Shown here piece by piece: positions 51,405 through 59,454 of a stretch of 64,000 nucleotides of DNA (position 1 is its first letter; the number at the start of each line of letters is the position of its first letter). The DNA lies in NCBI GenBank assembly GCA_018365995.1, contig JAGZIY010000003.1, positions 1 to 64,000 of the forward strand. Reading direction: 5' to 3'. The stretch comes from Butyricicoccus pullicaecorum. GTDB lineage: Bacteria > Bacillota > Clostridia > Oscillospirales > Butyricicoccaceae. The translations under genes and the position numbers were made by a program. Under the pieces are notes generated by a model. It was not told the origin of the DNA. It saw only the letters and a list, made by a program, of their open reading frames with translations, and ran no database searches.

Positions 51405-52745
51405 TTAATATGGATGTGTTTCAAAAAAATTCATGATAGCATTATATTGCGCCTGCGCTTGTGCCTGCAAACGATCGTTTGATAAAATCCATTGTTGATC
51501 TTCTGCATTGCTCATAAAGCAAAATTCGCTGATAAAGGCGAGGGTATTGCCTTGCTGTGCAGAACGAAGGACGAAATAGTAGTCCTTAGAAGGATCGCTG
51601 TTGCTGTGTGCAAATACAAATCTGCGCCAGCTTTTTCCGAGTGCATCATATTCCTGCTTGAGCAATTCGCCGAACTCCATACCAGCACCACCATTTTCAT
51701 AGGCAATCTGGATAAGGATTTCTGCGCCTTGCGGGGTTGGCGTACTATATCCATTGTGATGTACACTGAAAATCATATCATAGCCGCGTCCTTCTGTGGA
51801 GAACAGCTGCTGACGTTCATTTGGGGTTACAGTCGTATCGTCTGTGCGTGTCATACGTACTTCTACACCGGCTTTTTCCAGTTTTTCTTGAAGGATCAAA
51901 GAAACTGCAAGGTTGAAATCTTTTTCATAGATTTTGCTGTTGCCATCATGATGTACGCCCCAATAGTCGTCAAAGGGGATATTTGAGGTCGCTGTGTTGC
52001 CGCTGTCACTGCCGCCATGCCCGGGGTCGATCCAGATTTTGAGCTTCCCGTCGATTGCCTCATTCGGAAGCGGCTCAGGGACAGATGGAGCAGGTGGATT
52101 TTCCTGCTGTTCGGTATTTTCGGTCTTATCGTTTTCGGGAGGTGTTGGAGTAGAAGACTCTGAATCAGTAGAATCGGGCTTTGATGGCTCTTCGGCTTGT
52201 GGGGTGGTAATCAGGACAGTGCGCGTTGCAGCCTCATAATTTACAGAAAAGTGCAATGCGTTGCCAAGATCGACAAGCTTAAAATAGTTATAGCCCTCTA
52301 CATTATATGCTGTCAGAGAAGCAGGAGAATCATTGATATTGATTTTTTCGGCAGAAGGCGTTGCAGTTGCCTGTTCTGTTGGGATTGCGCCCAGTTCACC
52401 GCCGACAGCTTCATAGGCAGAGCCAGTCGAGAGATTCATGGTACGTGTATGCTTGTCCCAAGATACATTAAACTGTGCAGTAGTGCCTGTTAGGATTTGT
52501 GCAATATCGCGCAGTTTATAATAGTTATTGCCTTGAATGTTATAGCCAACAGGTTTGACTTGTGTACCGTTAAGCATCACTGTCATTGTCGCAGGATGTG
52601 CGGTATTAGAAGAAGCGGCAAGAACTGCACTTTGGGTTTGCTCTGTGTTGCTGGAAATCTCCATGTATTCAGGGTCATAAGAGGCGGCACCTGCTGCCGA
52701 AGACAGCAGAAAGACCGCTAAAATGCCTGCAGCCAATCGTTTCAT
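51405..52745 (-). CDS. Secreted N-acetylmuramoyl-L-alanine amidase
   Basis: A 446-residue exported cell-wall hydrolase. Signal peptide (KRLAAGILAVFLLSSAAGAA); two copper-amine-oxidase-N-like or stalk domains (LNGTQVKPVGYNIQGNNYYK and a similar AYNVEGYNYFKLVDLGNALH), a linker rich in Pro/Ser/Glu (about 210-240), and a C-terminal Amidase_3 domain with WIDPGHGGSDSG, EKDFNLAVSLIL, FSVHHNGYS and FISEFCFMSN (zinc histidines and catalytic glutamate). It cleaves between MurNAc and the stem peptide. ATG 52745 follows AAGGAAGG; the upstream extension is rejected. Confidence 0.93.
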   Translation of the reverse strand: MKRLAAGILAVFLLSSAAGAASYDPEYMEISSNTEQTQSAVLAASSNTAHPATMTVMLNGTQVKPVGYNIQGNNYYKLRDIAQILTGTTAQFNVSWDKHTRTMNLSTGSAYEAVGGELGAIPTEQATATPSAEKININDSPASLTAYNVEGYNYFKLVDLGNALHFSVNYEAATRTVLITTPQAEEPSKPDSTDSESSTPTPPENDKTENTEQQENPPAPSVPEPLPNEAIDGKLKIWIDPGHGGSDSGNTATSNIPFDDYWGVHHDGNSKIYEKDFNLAVSLILQEKLEKAGVEVRMTRTDDTTVTPNERQQLFSTEGRGYDMIFSVHHNGYSTPTPQGAEILIQIAYENGGAGMEFGELLKQEYDALGKSWRRFVFAHSNSDPSKDYYFVLRSAQQGNTLAFISEFCFMSNAEDQQWILSNDRLQAQAQAQYNAIMNFFETHPY

Positions 52746-52866
52746 AAATGCGCCTTCCTTTGTGTCCGAGAGTATGTACAAAATTATACAATTTATATTA
52801 TAACAAAAAAACGTGGGAAAATCAAGAAAAACGCATCATTTCATGAAAATTGGTGATAAATGAAAT

Positions 52867-53796
52867 TTATAAAAGAGCAGCGCCAATGATGCCTGCATCA
52901 TTTCCAAGCGTTGCGCCGACGATGGGAGTTCCCTCTGGTGCAACATGGAGTTGCTCTGCGTGTACACGTTCACGCAGGGGGGCAAACAGCTTTTCTCCGT
53001 ATCCGGCAACACCGCCGCCGATGACAATAGAGTCTGGTTGGAACAAATTGACAAGGTTTGTCAGACCACAGGCAAGATAATCGCAGTATTCGGAGAAAAC
53101 ACGCTGCGCCAGTGCGTCACCGGCATCACAGGCGTCGCAGACCATTTTTGCATTGAGTTTTGTCTCGCGCGTCCAATCATGCAGAATGGAGGTCTGATCC
53201 TGTTCCATTGCTTCCCGTGCCAATCGAATCAGTCCGGTTGCAGAGGTATAGGTTTCAAAGCAGCCTTTTCTGCCACAGTTGCAGGGGGCACCGTTGGGAA
53301 CCAGTACCATATGTCCGATTTCACCAGCCAAATCTTCGCGCCCTGTATATAGCTTGCCGTTGAGTACGATGCCGCCGCCAACACCAGTTCCAAGTGTCAC
53401 CATCAGCATGTTTTGGGTACCCTTTGCGGCGTCACCAGCAAACTCGCCCAGCGCTGCACAGTTGGCATCGTTGTCGATTGCAACTGTACAGGTGAAATCA
53501 GGCTCAAAGGCATGGGCAAAGCACACATTGGACATGCCAAGGTTTGTACCAAACTTTAACGTACAGGTGGATTTTACGATTGTACCAGGCAAGCCGATGC
53601 CAATACGCTCGATTTCGTCTGTGGAAAGCGCATGCTTTTCACATAATGTACGACATAGATCACGCATGGTGCTGCATAGCACAGCCGGATCGCCAGTAGG
53701 GGTTGGAGTAGACAGCTTATCGATTAGCTTTCCATCCGTGGTGCATAGACCGGCAACGGTGTTGGTGCCGCCAAGGTCGATACCAAGTCTCATCAT
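52867..53796 (-). CDS. ROK-family glucokinase
   Basis: A 309-residue sugar kinase. ATP site LGIDLGGTNTVAGL at the start, TVAIDNDANCAALGE, LGTGVGGGIVLNGKL, EIGHMVLVPNG and the zinc motif CNCGRKGCFET (CXCGXXGCXE). It should phosphorylate glucose or another hexose, feeding glycolysis; the same window holds pyruvate kinase and HPr kinase. ATG 53796 has GAGGAGG upstream (53793 also possible). It follows the PHP gene by 18 bases in the same operon. Confidence 0.92.
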   Translation of the reverse strand: MMRLGIDLGGTNTVAGLCTTDGKLIDKLSTPTPTGDPAVLCSTMRDLCRTLCEKHALSTDEIERIGIGLPGTIVKSTCTLKFGTNLGMSNVCFAHAFEPDFTCTVAIDNDANCAALGEFAGDAAKGTQNMLMVTLGTGVGGGIVLNGKLYTGREDLAGEIGHMVLVPNGAPCNCGRKGCFETYTSATGLIRLAREAMEQDQTSILHDWTRETKLNAKMVCDACDAGDALAQRVFSEYCDYLACGLTNLVNLFQPDSIVIGGGVAGYGEKLFAPLRERVHAEQLHVAPEGTPIVGATLGNDAGIIGAALL

Positions 53797-53814
53797 AAGG
53801 GAATTCCTCCTCAA

Positions 53815-54558
53815 TTATAGGGTTTCTGTTTCAGGGAAAAGCGTAAGACCGCGGTGTTTGCGGAACCAGTCTGCCAGCCGTTCGCGGTTTGCATTGAGAA
53901 CCAGATGCTCTGGAAAGTCCAGCTGTTCTAACAGGGGAAGTGCACGGCTGTAATCTCCAACCGTATATTGAATGTGAGAGTCGCTGTCGATGACGATGGG
54001 AACCGCATACTTTTTGCACAGTCTTAAAATGTCTGCACAGTTTTCCGCGCTGCCGCGGCGCACAACTACAGAATTGTTGTTGATTTCTACAATTTTTCCG
54101 TAGGTATTGCACTGGGAAATGATGGTTTCATGATCAAAGTCAAAACGGGGATCACCCAGATGCCCAAGACAGTGGACATATGGATTTTTCAAAATATTTT
54201 CGAGTGCTTTTGTATGAATTTCGCGCGTGGAAGGACGGAATACAGGCTCATGAAAAGATGCAATGACCCAATCTAGAGATTTTAAGATGGGAAGCGGAAG
54301 GGGATCGATGCTGCCCAGCGGCGGCATGATATTGAGTTCTGCCCCACGGATGATGGTGACACCATCAATTGAGCGGGGAACAATGGATAAATTTGAAAAA
54401 TGCCATGGGTGTGCACCGTCCTCCATCATAGGACCATGATCCGTGATGGCGATGGCAGAAAGACCTGCGTTTTTTGCGCCCTCTGCCATTTCACGCAGAG
54501 TGGAAAAAGCATGGTCAGATACGCAGGTATGCGTGTGAAGGTCTGCAATGATTTGCAC
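53815..54558 (-). CDS. PHP-domain phosphoesterase (YcdX type)
   Basis: A 247-residue metal-dependent hydrolase. Motifs: ADLHTHTCVSDHAFSTLREM (HxH), IAITDHGPMMED, IRGAELNIM, ASFHEPVF, HCLGHLGDPRF and VIDSDSHIQYT, which give the nine-ligand PHP site. It is of the YcdX group, active on phosphate esters in vitro in related proteins. GGAGAC precedes the ATG. Between hprK and the kinase gene, so one transcript is likely but with a terminator in front. Confidence 0.93.
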   Translation of the reverse strand: MQIIADLHTHTCVSDHAFSTLREMAEGAKNAGLSAIAITDHGPMMEDGAHPWHFSNLSIVPRSIDGVTIIRGAELNIMPPLGSIDPLPLPILKSLDWVIASFHEPVFRPSTREIHTKALENILKNPYVHCLGHLGDPRFDFDHETIISQCNTYGKIVEINNNSVVVRRGSAENCADILRLCKKYAVPIVIDSDSHIQYTVGDYSRALPLLEQLDFPEHLVLNANRERLADWFRKHRGLTLFPETETL

Positions 54559-54603
54559 GGGAAAGTCTCCTTCCAGATGATTGCCCGACAGAGCGGACGG
54601 AGA

Positions 54604-54629
54604 AAAAGGCAGGAAATTCCCTGCCTTTT
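54604..54629 (-). terminator. Terminator after hprK
   Basis: AAAAGGCAGG pairs with CCTGCCTTTT around AAATTC; on the minus strand TTTTTCTCC follows. Lies between hprK and the PHP gene, so transcription of the latter is probably by readthrough. Confidence 0.8.
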
Positions 54630-54635
54630 GGGGGT

Positions 54636-55571
54636 TTAGTTATTGCCAAAAGATTTGAGCATGCGATCCTGCAAATCCTTGGCGGCATTGAAGCCCATTT
54701 TTTTATAACGGTCATTCATTGCAGCAACCTCAATGATAACCGCGAGGTTACGTCCGGGACGTACGGGAATGGTCAGGGAAGGGACTGTGATATCTAGGAT
54801 ATTGGTCGTTTGCCCCTCCAGTCCTAAGCGGTCATACTGCTTGCCTTCCTCCCAAGGTTCCAGATTGATGACAAGTTCTACCTTTTCTGTCAATTTGACA
54901 GAGCCAACACCAAAGATGCGGCGCACATCTACAATGCCGATGCCGCGCAGTTCGATAAAATACCGAATGACATCAGGAGCCGAGCCGACAAGCGTGCGGT
55001 CGGAGACGCGCTTGATTTCCACGGCATCATCTGCAATGAGACGGTGACCACGCTTGACAAGCTCGATTGCAGTTTCGGATTTACCAACACCAGAATCGCC
55101 GAGCAGCAAAACGCCCTGACCATAAATTTCAACCAGTACGCCATGCAGCGTGATACGCGGTGCGAGAGATACCTTGAGAGATGCAACCAGAGAGTTAATG
55201 ATCGTTGAGGTAAACTCATTGGAACGCAGAAGCGGCACATTGTGTTTTTGTGCAGCAGCCATACATTCTGGGAAGATGTCGATATTACGTGAAACGATCA
55301 TGACTGGGATTCCTGAAGCAAACAGCTTTTCAAAGCATTGAGCACGTTCTTCGTGGGTCATCTGTTCCACAAAGGTCGTTTCGACCTTTCCCATAATCTG
55401 GATGCGATTGGGGTCGAAGTAGTCAAAAAATCCAGCCAGCTGAAGTGCAGGGCGGTTGACATCGGTTTTTGTAATTTCAATGTGTTCAAAGTTTTCTGGA
55501 CCGTGGACAACCTCAAAGTTGAATTCTTGAATGAGATCGCCAAGGCAAACGCCAAATTCTTTTAATTGCAT
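54636..55571 (-). CDS. hprK: HPr kinase/phosphorylase
   Basis: A 311-residue bifunctional enzyme that phosphorylates and dephosphorylates serine 46 of HPr in Gram-positive carbon control. N-terminal HPrK_N (1-130); C-terminal kinase domain with HGVLVEIYGQGVLLLGDSGV (Walker A GDSGVGKS at 158-165), LIADDAVEI, ELRGIGIVDV and TIPVRPGRNLAVIIEVAA. Complete. Its usual target residue is missing in the only HPr of this window. Promoter: minus strand TTGAAA-17-TATAAT at 55644-55616. Confidence 0.97.
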   Translation of the reverse strand: MQLKEFGVCLGDLIQEFNFEVVHGPENFEHIEITKTDVNRPALQLAGFFDYFDPNRIQIMGKVETTFVEQMTHEERAQCFEKLFASGIPVMIVSRNIDIFPECMAAAQKHNVPLLRSNEFTSTIINSLVASLKVSLAPRITLHGVLVEIYGQGVLLLGDSGVGKSETAIELVKRGHRLIADDAVEIKRVSDRTLVGSAPDVIRYFIELRGIGIVDVRRIFGVGSVKLTEKVELVINLEPWEEGKQYDRLGLEGQTTNILDITVPSLTIPVRPGRNLAVIIEVAAMNDRYKKMGFNAAKDLQDRMLKSFGNN

Positions 55572-55615
55572 ATCTTTTTTCTAAACCTCCTACCGTACGC
55601 AAGTAAGATAACATT

Positions 55616-55644
55616 ATTATACCGAAGCATGCGTACCTTTTCAA
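55616..55644 (-). promoter_or_regulatory. Promoter of hprK
   Basis: Minus strand TTGAAA (55644-55639), 17-base spacer, TATAAT (55621-55616). Confidence 0.8.
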
Positions 55645-55703
55645 TGGCTCTGAGAAAACGCAGCAAAGAAATTTATTTTTTTCAAATAAATCGTCAGAAA
55701 TAC

Positions 55704-55732
55704 TTGCAATCTCTGAAAAGTTGTGTTAATAT
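55704..55732 (+). promoter_or_regulatory. Promoter of rpmB
   Basis: TTGCAA (55704-55709), 17-base spacer, TAATAT (55727-55732). Confidence 0.6.
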
Positions 55733-55777
55733 AATATACGTTACTCAATGCCTTTTAGATAAGGAGGTGCAGGAAAA

Positions 55778-55966
55778 ATGGCAAAGTGCGATATTTGCGG
55801 AAAGGGCGTAACCTTTGGTATTAAGGTTTCCCACTCCCACAGACGTTCGAACAGAACTTGGAAGCCTAACGTTCGTCGTGTCAAGGCTCTCGTCGACGGT
55901 ACTCCCCGCCATATCAACGTATGTACTCGGTGCCTCCGCTCCGGCAAGGTTACCCGTGCCATCTAA
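55778..55966 (+). CDS. rpmB: Ribosomal protein L28, zinc-ribbon type
   Basis: A 62-residue large-subunit protein. Typical KVSHSHRRSNRTWKPNVRRV core; cysteine pairs CDIC (4, 7) and CTRC (49, 52) form the zinc ribbon found in one of the two L28 types. AAGGAGG 9 bases before the ATG. Own promoter and terminator. Confidence 0.98.
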   Translation: MAKCDICGKGVTFGIKVSHSHRRSNRTWKPNVRRVKALVDGTPRHINVCTRCLRSGKVTRAI

Positions 55967-55980
55967 TTGTTGATTGCCAA

Positions 55981-56012
55981 AAGCGCTCGCATAGTTTGCG
56001 GGCGCTTTTTTC
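55981..56012 (+). terminator. Terminator of rpmB
   Basis: AAGCGCTCGC pairs with GCGGGCGCTT (one G-T pair), then a T-run. Confidence 0.9.
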
Positions 56013-56076
56013 ATTTTTATTAGCATTATTTTATTATTTAGGTAAGAAAATCAATTTAGTTTGGAGGTTTTTTGCG

Positions 56077-58329
56077 ATGTCCGAATCAAATCTGCTGACA
56101 GTGGGAGATTTATATGCACTGGGATGGACAGATGCAATCATTGAGAAGCTGCCAGAACCAACATGGGGCGTCAATCCACACCATCCCAACCGTATGAAAA
56201 AAGTTCCGCTATGGCATAGAGAGGACGTGGTGTATCTGGCAGAGCAGCCCAAAATTCGTGCGATGCTGGAGCGTACCGCTGCGAGACATGCCAAACGGAT
56301 AGAGCGCCGCTCTGCCAAGCAGGAGGCACGACATCAGCGAGCATTGGATGCCTGCGAGACGCTGTCTAAACTCTTTGATGTATCGATGCTGGGGGAGATG
56401 ACAGAGGGGGATCGGACAGCAGAACTTTTGGTACAGCGCCTGCATGAGGGGATTCTGAAAACTCTGATGCAGGATTGCATACCGATTGTACATACCATTA
56501 CAGATGCACAAAATGGCTTGCGTGAGGTTATGGAAATGACCGATGGACGGTATAGCAAATTTTTGAAAAATCCAACGAAAATTGTAGCCTGTGCGCCTTA
56601 TTTGGGAAAGGGGGAAACCAAGCGGGAGCGTGCGTTATATTCTCTTATGGAAGGACGTTACACGGCAGCGCTTCTGCGTACCGCGGCAGTACTGCTTTAT
56701 GACTACGCAAAGCATGAGACACAGAAGGATTTATTGCCGTTTTTATCGCTGCCTGATTTTCCATCTGAAAAGCTGCTGACCGACTCGCTCTATCAGATTT
56801 ATTTGGTAGATTGTATCCCTATGATAATTCGGGCACAACTTGAAGATTTGATTACAGTCGATCCCAAAGATGAATATCCAATGGCACGTATGATGAAACG
56901 GCGTTTTGTGATTCATGTGGGAGGTACAAATACGGGAAAAACTTACCAGAGTTTGAACCGATTGGCACAGGCACAAAGTGGTGTATATCTTGCACCTCTG
57001 CGCTTATTGGCATTGGAGGTGCAGGAATCCATGCTGGAGCGTGGTGTCAATTGCAGTATGCTGACAGGTGAGGAGGAGGATATCCGCTCGGGGGCAACCC
57101 ACATCTCCTCGACCGTGGAAAAGCTTGACCCAAGTCGGTACTATGAAGTGGCAGTTGTAGATGAATGTCAGATGATTGCAGATAATGCGCGTGGATTTGC
57201 ATGGACCCGTGCTGTTTTGGGCTGCTGTGCTGAGGAGATTCATTTGTGTACAGCGCCGGAAGGGGTCGATATTCTAAAGCGGCTGATCGAAAGCTGTGGG
57301 GAATCCTATGAGGTCATATCGCATACGCGCATGGCAGATTTGACCCTTGTAAATACGCCGGTTACTCTTTTGGATGCGCAGGAAGGAGATGCCTTTATTG
57401 CCTTCTCCAAACGGCGGGTGCTGGAGCTTGCAGAGCAGCTGCGGCAAATGGGGATTCAGCCCTCTGTAATTTATGGTGCACTTCCGTATGCAACTAGAAA
57501 AATGCAGATGGAGCGATTTTTGCGCGGAGAAAGTAAAGTGCTCGTCGCGACAGATGCCATTGGCATGGGACTCAACCTGCCCATTCGCCGGATTATTTTT
57601 ACACGTGACCGAAAATTTGATGGGCAGCACAATCGCCCATTATATCCAGCAGAAATTCGTCAAATTGGTGGACGTGCGGGACGATTTGGCGTTTATGCAG
57701 AGGGATTCGTCACCGCGCTGATGGACAGTGAAATTTTATGGCAGGGTTTTGAGACCCCGACAGAACCGATTCAAAAGGCAATGCTGGGATTTTCCGATCT
57801 TGTATTGCGCGTGGAGCATGATTTGCTTGAAGTGCTGCAGGTGTGGAACCGAATTCCGGCGATTGCGCCATATCAAAAGATGCCGATTGATCGCTATATC
57901 CTGATCCTGAAAACATTAGAGGAAAATGCGCTGATGTTGAGTAAGGAGGAATCGCTTCGTGCGGCAACGATTCCTTTCGATGAACGAGACGAGGAGCTGA
58001 TGGATTATTTTCTCTTATACTGCGAACAGTACTTGGAGAACAAGGCCATTACAATTCCACATCGTACCAAGCCCTCGCTGGATGGGCTGGAACTTTACAG
58101 TCAGCTGCTTGACTTGTACTATTCTTTTTGTCGTACTTTCCGTCAACCTGTGGATTTGGATTGGCTGCGCACAGAAAAGGAAAATACAGCGTTGCAAATT
58201 AACGAACTCTTGCTGCGTGAGCTTGCGCAAAAGGGTCATAGCTGTAAAATCTGCCATGCACCGATGCCGCTTGATTCGCATTATCGGATCTGTTATAAAT
58301 GTATGAAGAAGAAAAAACAGCAGCCATAA
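56077..58329 (+). CDS. SUV3-like superfamily 2 RNA helicase with C-terminal zinc ribbon
   Basis: A 750-residue helicase. The ATPase core resembles mitochondrial SUV3: Walker A GGTNTGKT (282-289) followed by YQSLNRLAQAQSGVYLAPLR and LLALEVQE, LTGEEED, then DECQ box VVDECQMIAD (362-365), IAFSKRRVLELAEQL, TDAIGMGLNLPIRRIIF and QIGGRAGRFG. A 280-residue N-terminal region is helical. The C-terminus has CX2C...CX2C (723, 726, 739, 742), a probable zinc ribbon not typical of SUV3. It probably unwinds RNA in decay or ribosome processing. ATG 56077 has GGAGG upstream; longer readings run through rpmB and its terminator. Confidence 0.9.
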   Translation: MSESNLLTVGDLYALGWTDAIIEKLPEPTWGVNPHHPNRMKKVPLWHREDVVYLAEQPKIRAMLERTAARHAKRIERRSAKQEARHQRALDACETLSKLFDVSMLGEMTEGDRTAELLVQRLHEGILKTLMQDCIPIVHTITDAQNGLREVMEMTDGRYSKFLKNPTKIVACAPYLGKGETKRERALYSLMEGRYTAALLRTAAVLLYDYAKHETQKDLLPFLSLPDFPSEKLLTDSLYQIYLVDCIPMIIRAQLEDLITVDPKDEYPMARMMKRRFVIHVGGTNTGKTYQSLNRLAQAQSGVYLAPLRLLALEVQESMLERGVNCSMLTGEEEDIRSGATHISSTVEKLDPSRYYEVAVVDECQMIADNARGFAWTRAVLGCCAEEIHLCTAPEGVDILKRLIESCGESYEVISHTRMADLTLVNTPVTLLDAQEGDAFIAFSKRRVLELAEQLRQMGIQPSVIYGALPYATRKMQMERFLRGESKVLVATDAIGMGLNLPIRRIIFTRDRKFDGQHNRPLYPAEIRQIGGRAGRFGVYAEGFVTALMDSEILWQGFETPTEPIQKAMLGFSDLVLRVEHDLLEVLQVWNRIPAIAPYQKMPIDRYILILKTLEENALMLSKEESLRAATIPFDERDEELMDYFLLYCEQYLENKAITIPHRTKPSLDGLELYSQLLDLYYSFCRTFRQPVDLDWLRTEKENTALQINELLLRELAQKGHSCKICHAPMPLDSHYRICYKCMKKKKQQP

Positions 58330-58375
58330 ATTGTCAGAACTGTTATAGGACGCATAAATTGTCATAAAAAATTTG

Positions 58376-58404
58376 TTGACATTGCCGGGTATTCGCAGTA
58401 TAGT
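58376..58404 (+). promoter_or_regulatory. Promoter of the GDPD gene
   Basis: TTGACA (58376-58381), 17-base spacer, TATAGT (58399-58404). Confidence 0.85.
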
Positions 58405-58457
58405 GAAGCAGAGAAAGTGTGCGGTGCGTTCTGACCGCGGGAGAAAAGGAGAACACC

Positions 58458-59261
58458 ATGAAAAAGCAGTATACCGGTCCTTGGAGAATGGCACATCGCG
58501 GTGTTTGTCAGGCTGCGCCGGAGAACACGCTTGAGGCTTTTCGTGCTGCATATCGTACTGGAATTGAAGGTGTGGAAATTGATATCCGCATGACACGTGA
58601 TGGTGTCATTGTGATTCACCACGATGCAACTTTGGAGCGTATGAGTCAGGGTTCCAATATGCCATGCTCCAAACCAATTGAACAGTGTATTTGGAAAGAA
58701 CTCGAGACCTTGGACATCTCTTATGCAAATCATTTGCTGGGTCAGGAGGATGCTGCGGATACGCGCACAGCAAAGCTGATACGGTTATCTGATTTGTTTG
58801 ACTGGGTGCACGACTTAACACGCAGAATCATTCTGGAAATTGAATATAAGGCTTCGGGAATGATGCCGGAACTTTGCAGATTGCTGCAAGCTTTTGATAA
58901 GAGGAATGACTGTGTTATTTTTGCCAGCGACCCAGCACTCATTACAGAAATACAACAATATGTGAAGACCTATGGCGTGCCCGAAGGTGTGAAGCTGGGT
59001 GCGAATATCGGGCGGCTGACCCCTGAATGGAAAGAACGGATTCCACAAATGCAGTTATTTGAAATTGGATTGAATATCGATGCCTTGGAGCGCGAGGATA
59101 TTGCGTGGCTGCGTGCACATAATCTGATGGTATTTGCAAATCTTGGAGACACGCCGGAAGGTTGGAAAAAGATTTGTACAAGGGGCTTGACCGGATTCAA
59201 GACCGATGATACGGCGGCATTTATCGCATGGTGGGAGAACTGGAAATCAAATTCGATGTGA
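58458..59261 (+). CDS. Glycerophosphodiester phosphodiesterase family protein
   Basis: A 267-residue cytoplasmic GDPD TIM barrel. HRGVCQAAPENTLEAFR with the first catalytic histidine, EIDIRMTRDGVIVIHHDATLER with metal glutamate/aspartate and second histidine, and ILEIEYKASG. It hydrolyses glycerophosphodiesters to glycerol-3-phosphate and an alcohol. No signal peptide, so an intracellular lipid-recycling role is likely. AAGGAG stands 6 bases before the ATG. Confidence 0.93.
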   Translation: MKKQYTGPWRMAHRGVCQAAPENTLEAFRAAYRTGIEGVEIDIRMTRDGVIVIHHDATLERMSQGSNMPCSKPIEQCIWKELETLDISYANHLLGQEDAADTRTAKLIRLSDLFDWVHDLTRRIILEIEYKASGMMPELCRLLQAFDKRNDCVIFASDPALITEIQQYVKTYGVPEGVKLGANIGRLTPEWKERIPQMQLFEIGLNIDALEREDIAWLRAHNLMVFANLGDTPEGWKKICTRGLTGFKTDDTAAFIAWWENWKSNSM

Positions 59262-59328
59262 ACAGACAGACCGCGCCTTTGCAGCCGAGGCAGTCTAAGA
59301 TTTGTCCATTGCGGCATGGCAGTGTCAT
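59221..59328 (-). CDS. Possible 35-residue cysteine-containing peptide behind a hairpin-masked ribosome site
   Basis: An open frame of 35 codons (MTLPCRNGQILDCLGCKGAV, then CLF) preceded by TAGGAGG 9 bases before the ATG. That site is part of the 3' arm of the perfect 18-bp hairpin at 59332-59376, which could hide it. The frame overlaps the 3' end of the GDPD gene in antisense. It may equally be chance. Needs expression evidence. Confidence 0.25.
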   Translation of the reverse strand: MTLPCRNGQILDCLGCKGAVCLFTSNLISSSPTMR

Positions 59329-59331
59329 AAA

Positions 59332-59376
59332 AATACCTCCTAAATAGATTCTTATTCTATCTATTTAGGAGGTATT
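59332..59376. terminator. Perfect 18-bp inverted repeat, bidirectional terminator
   Basis: AATACCTCCTAAATAGAT and its complement pair around TCTTATTCT. T-rich sequence follows on both strands (CATTTTTT rightward, TTTTTA leftward). It separates the GDPD gene from convergent pepF. Both an AGGAGG and its complement lie within the arms. Confidence 0.8.
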
Positions 59377-59454
59377 CTATCATTTTTTAGCAGTTCTGTG
59401 ATTGCCTTTGTTCCCTGCTGGTGGAATCAGTTTATTGTAACAAAACAGAGGGGG

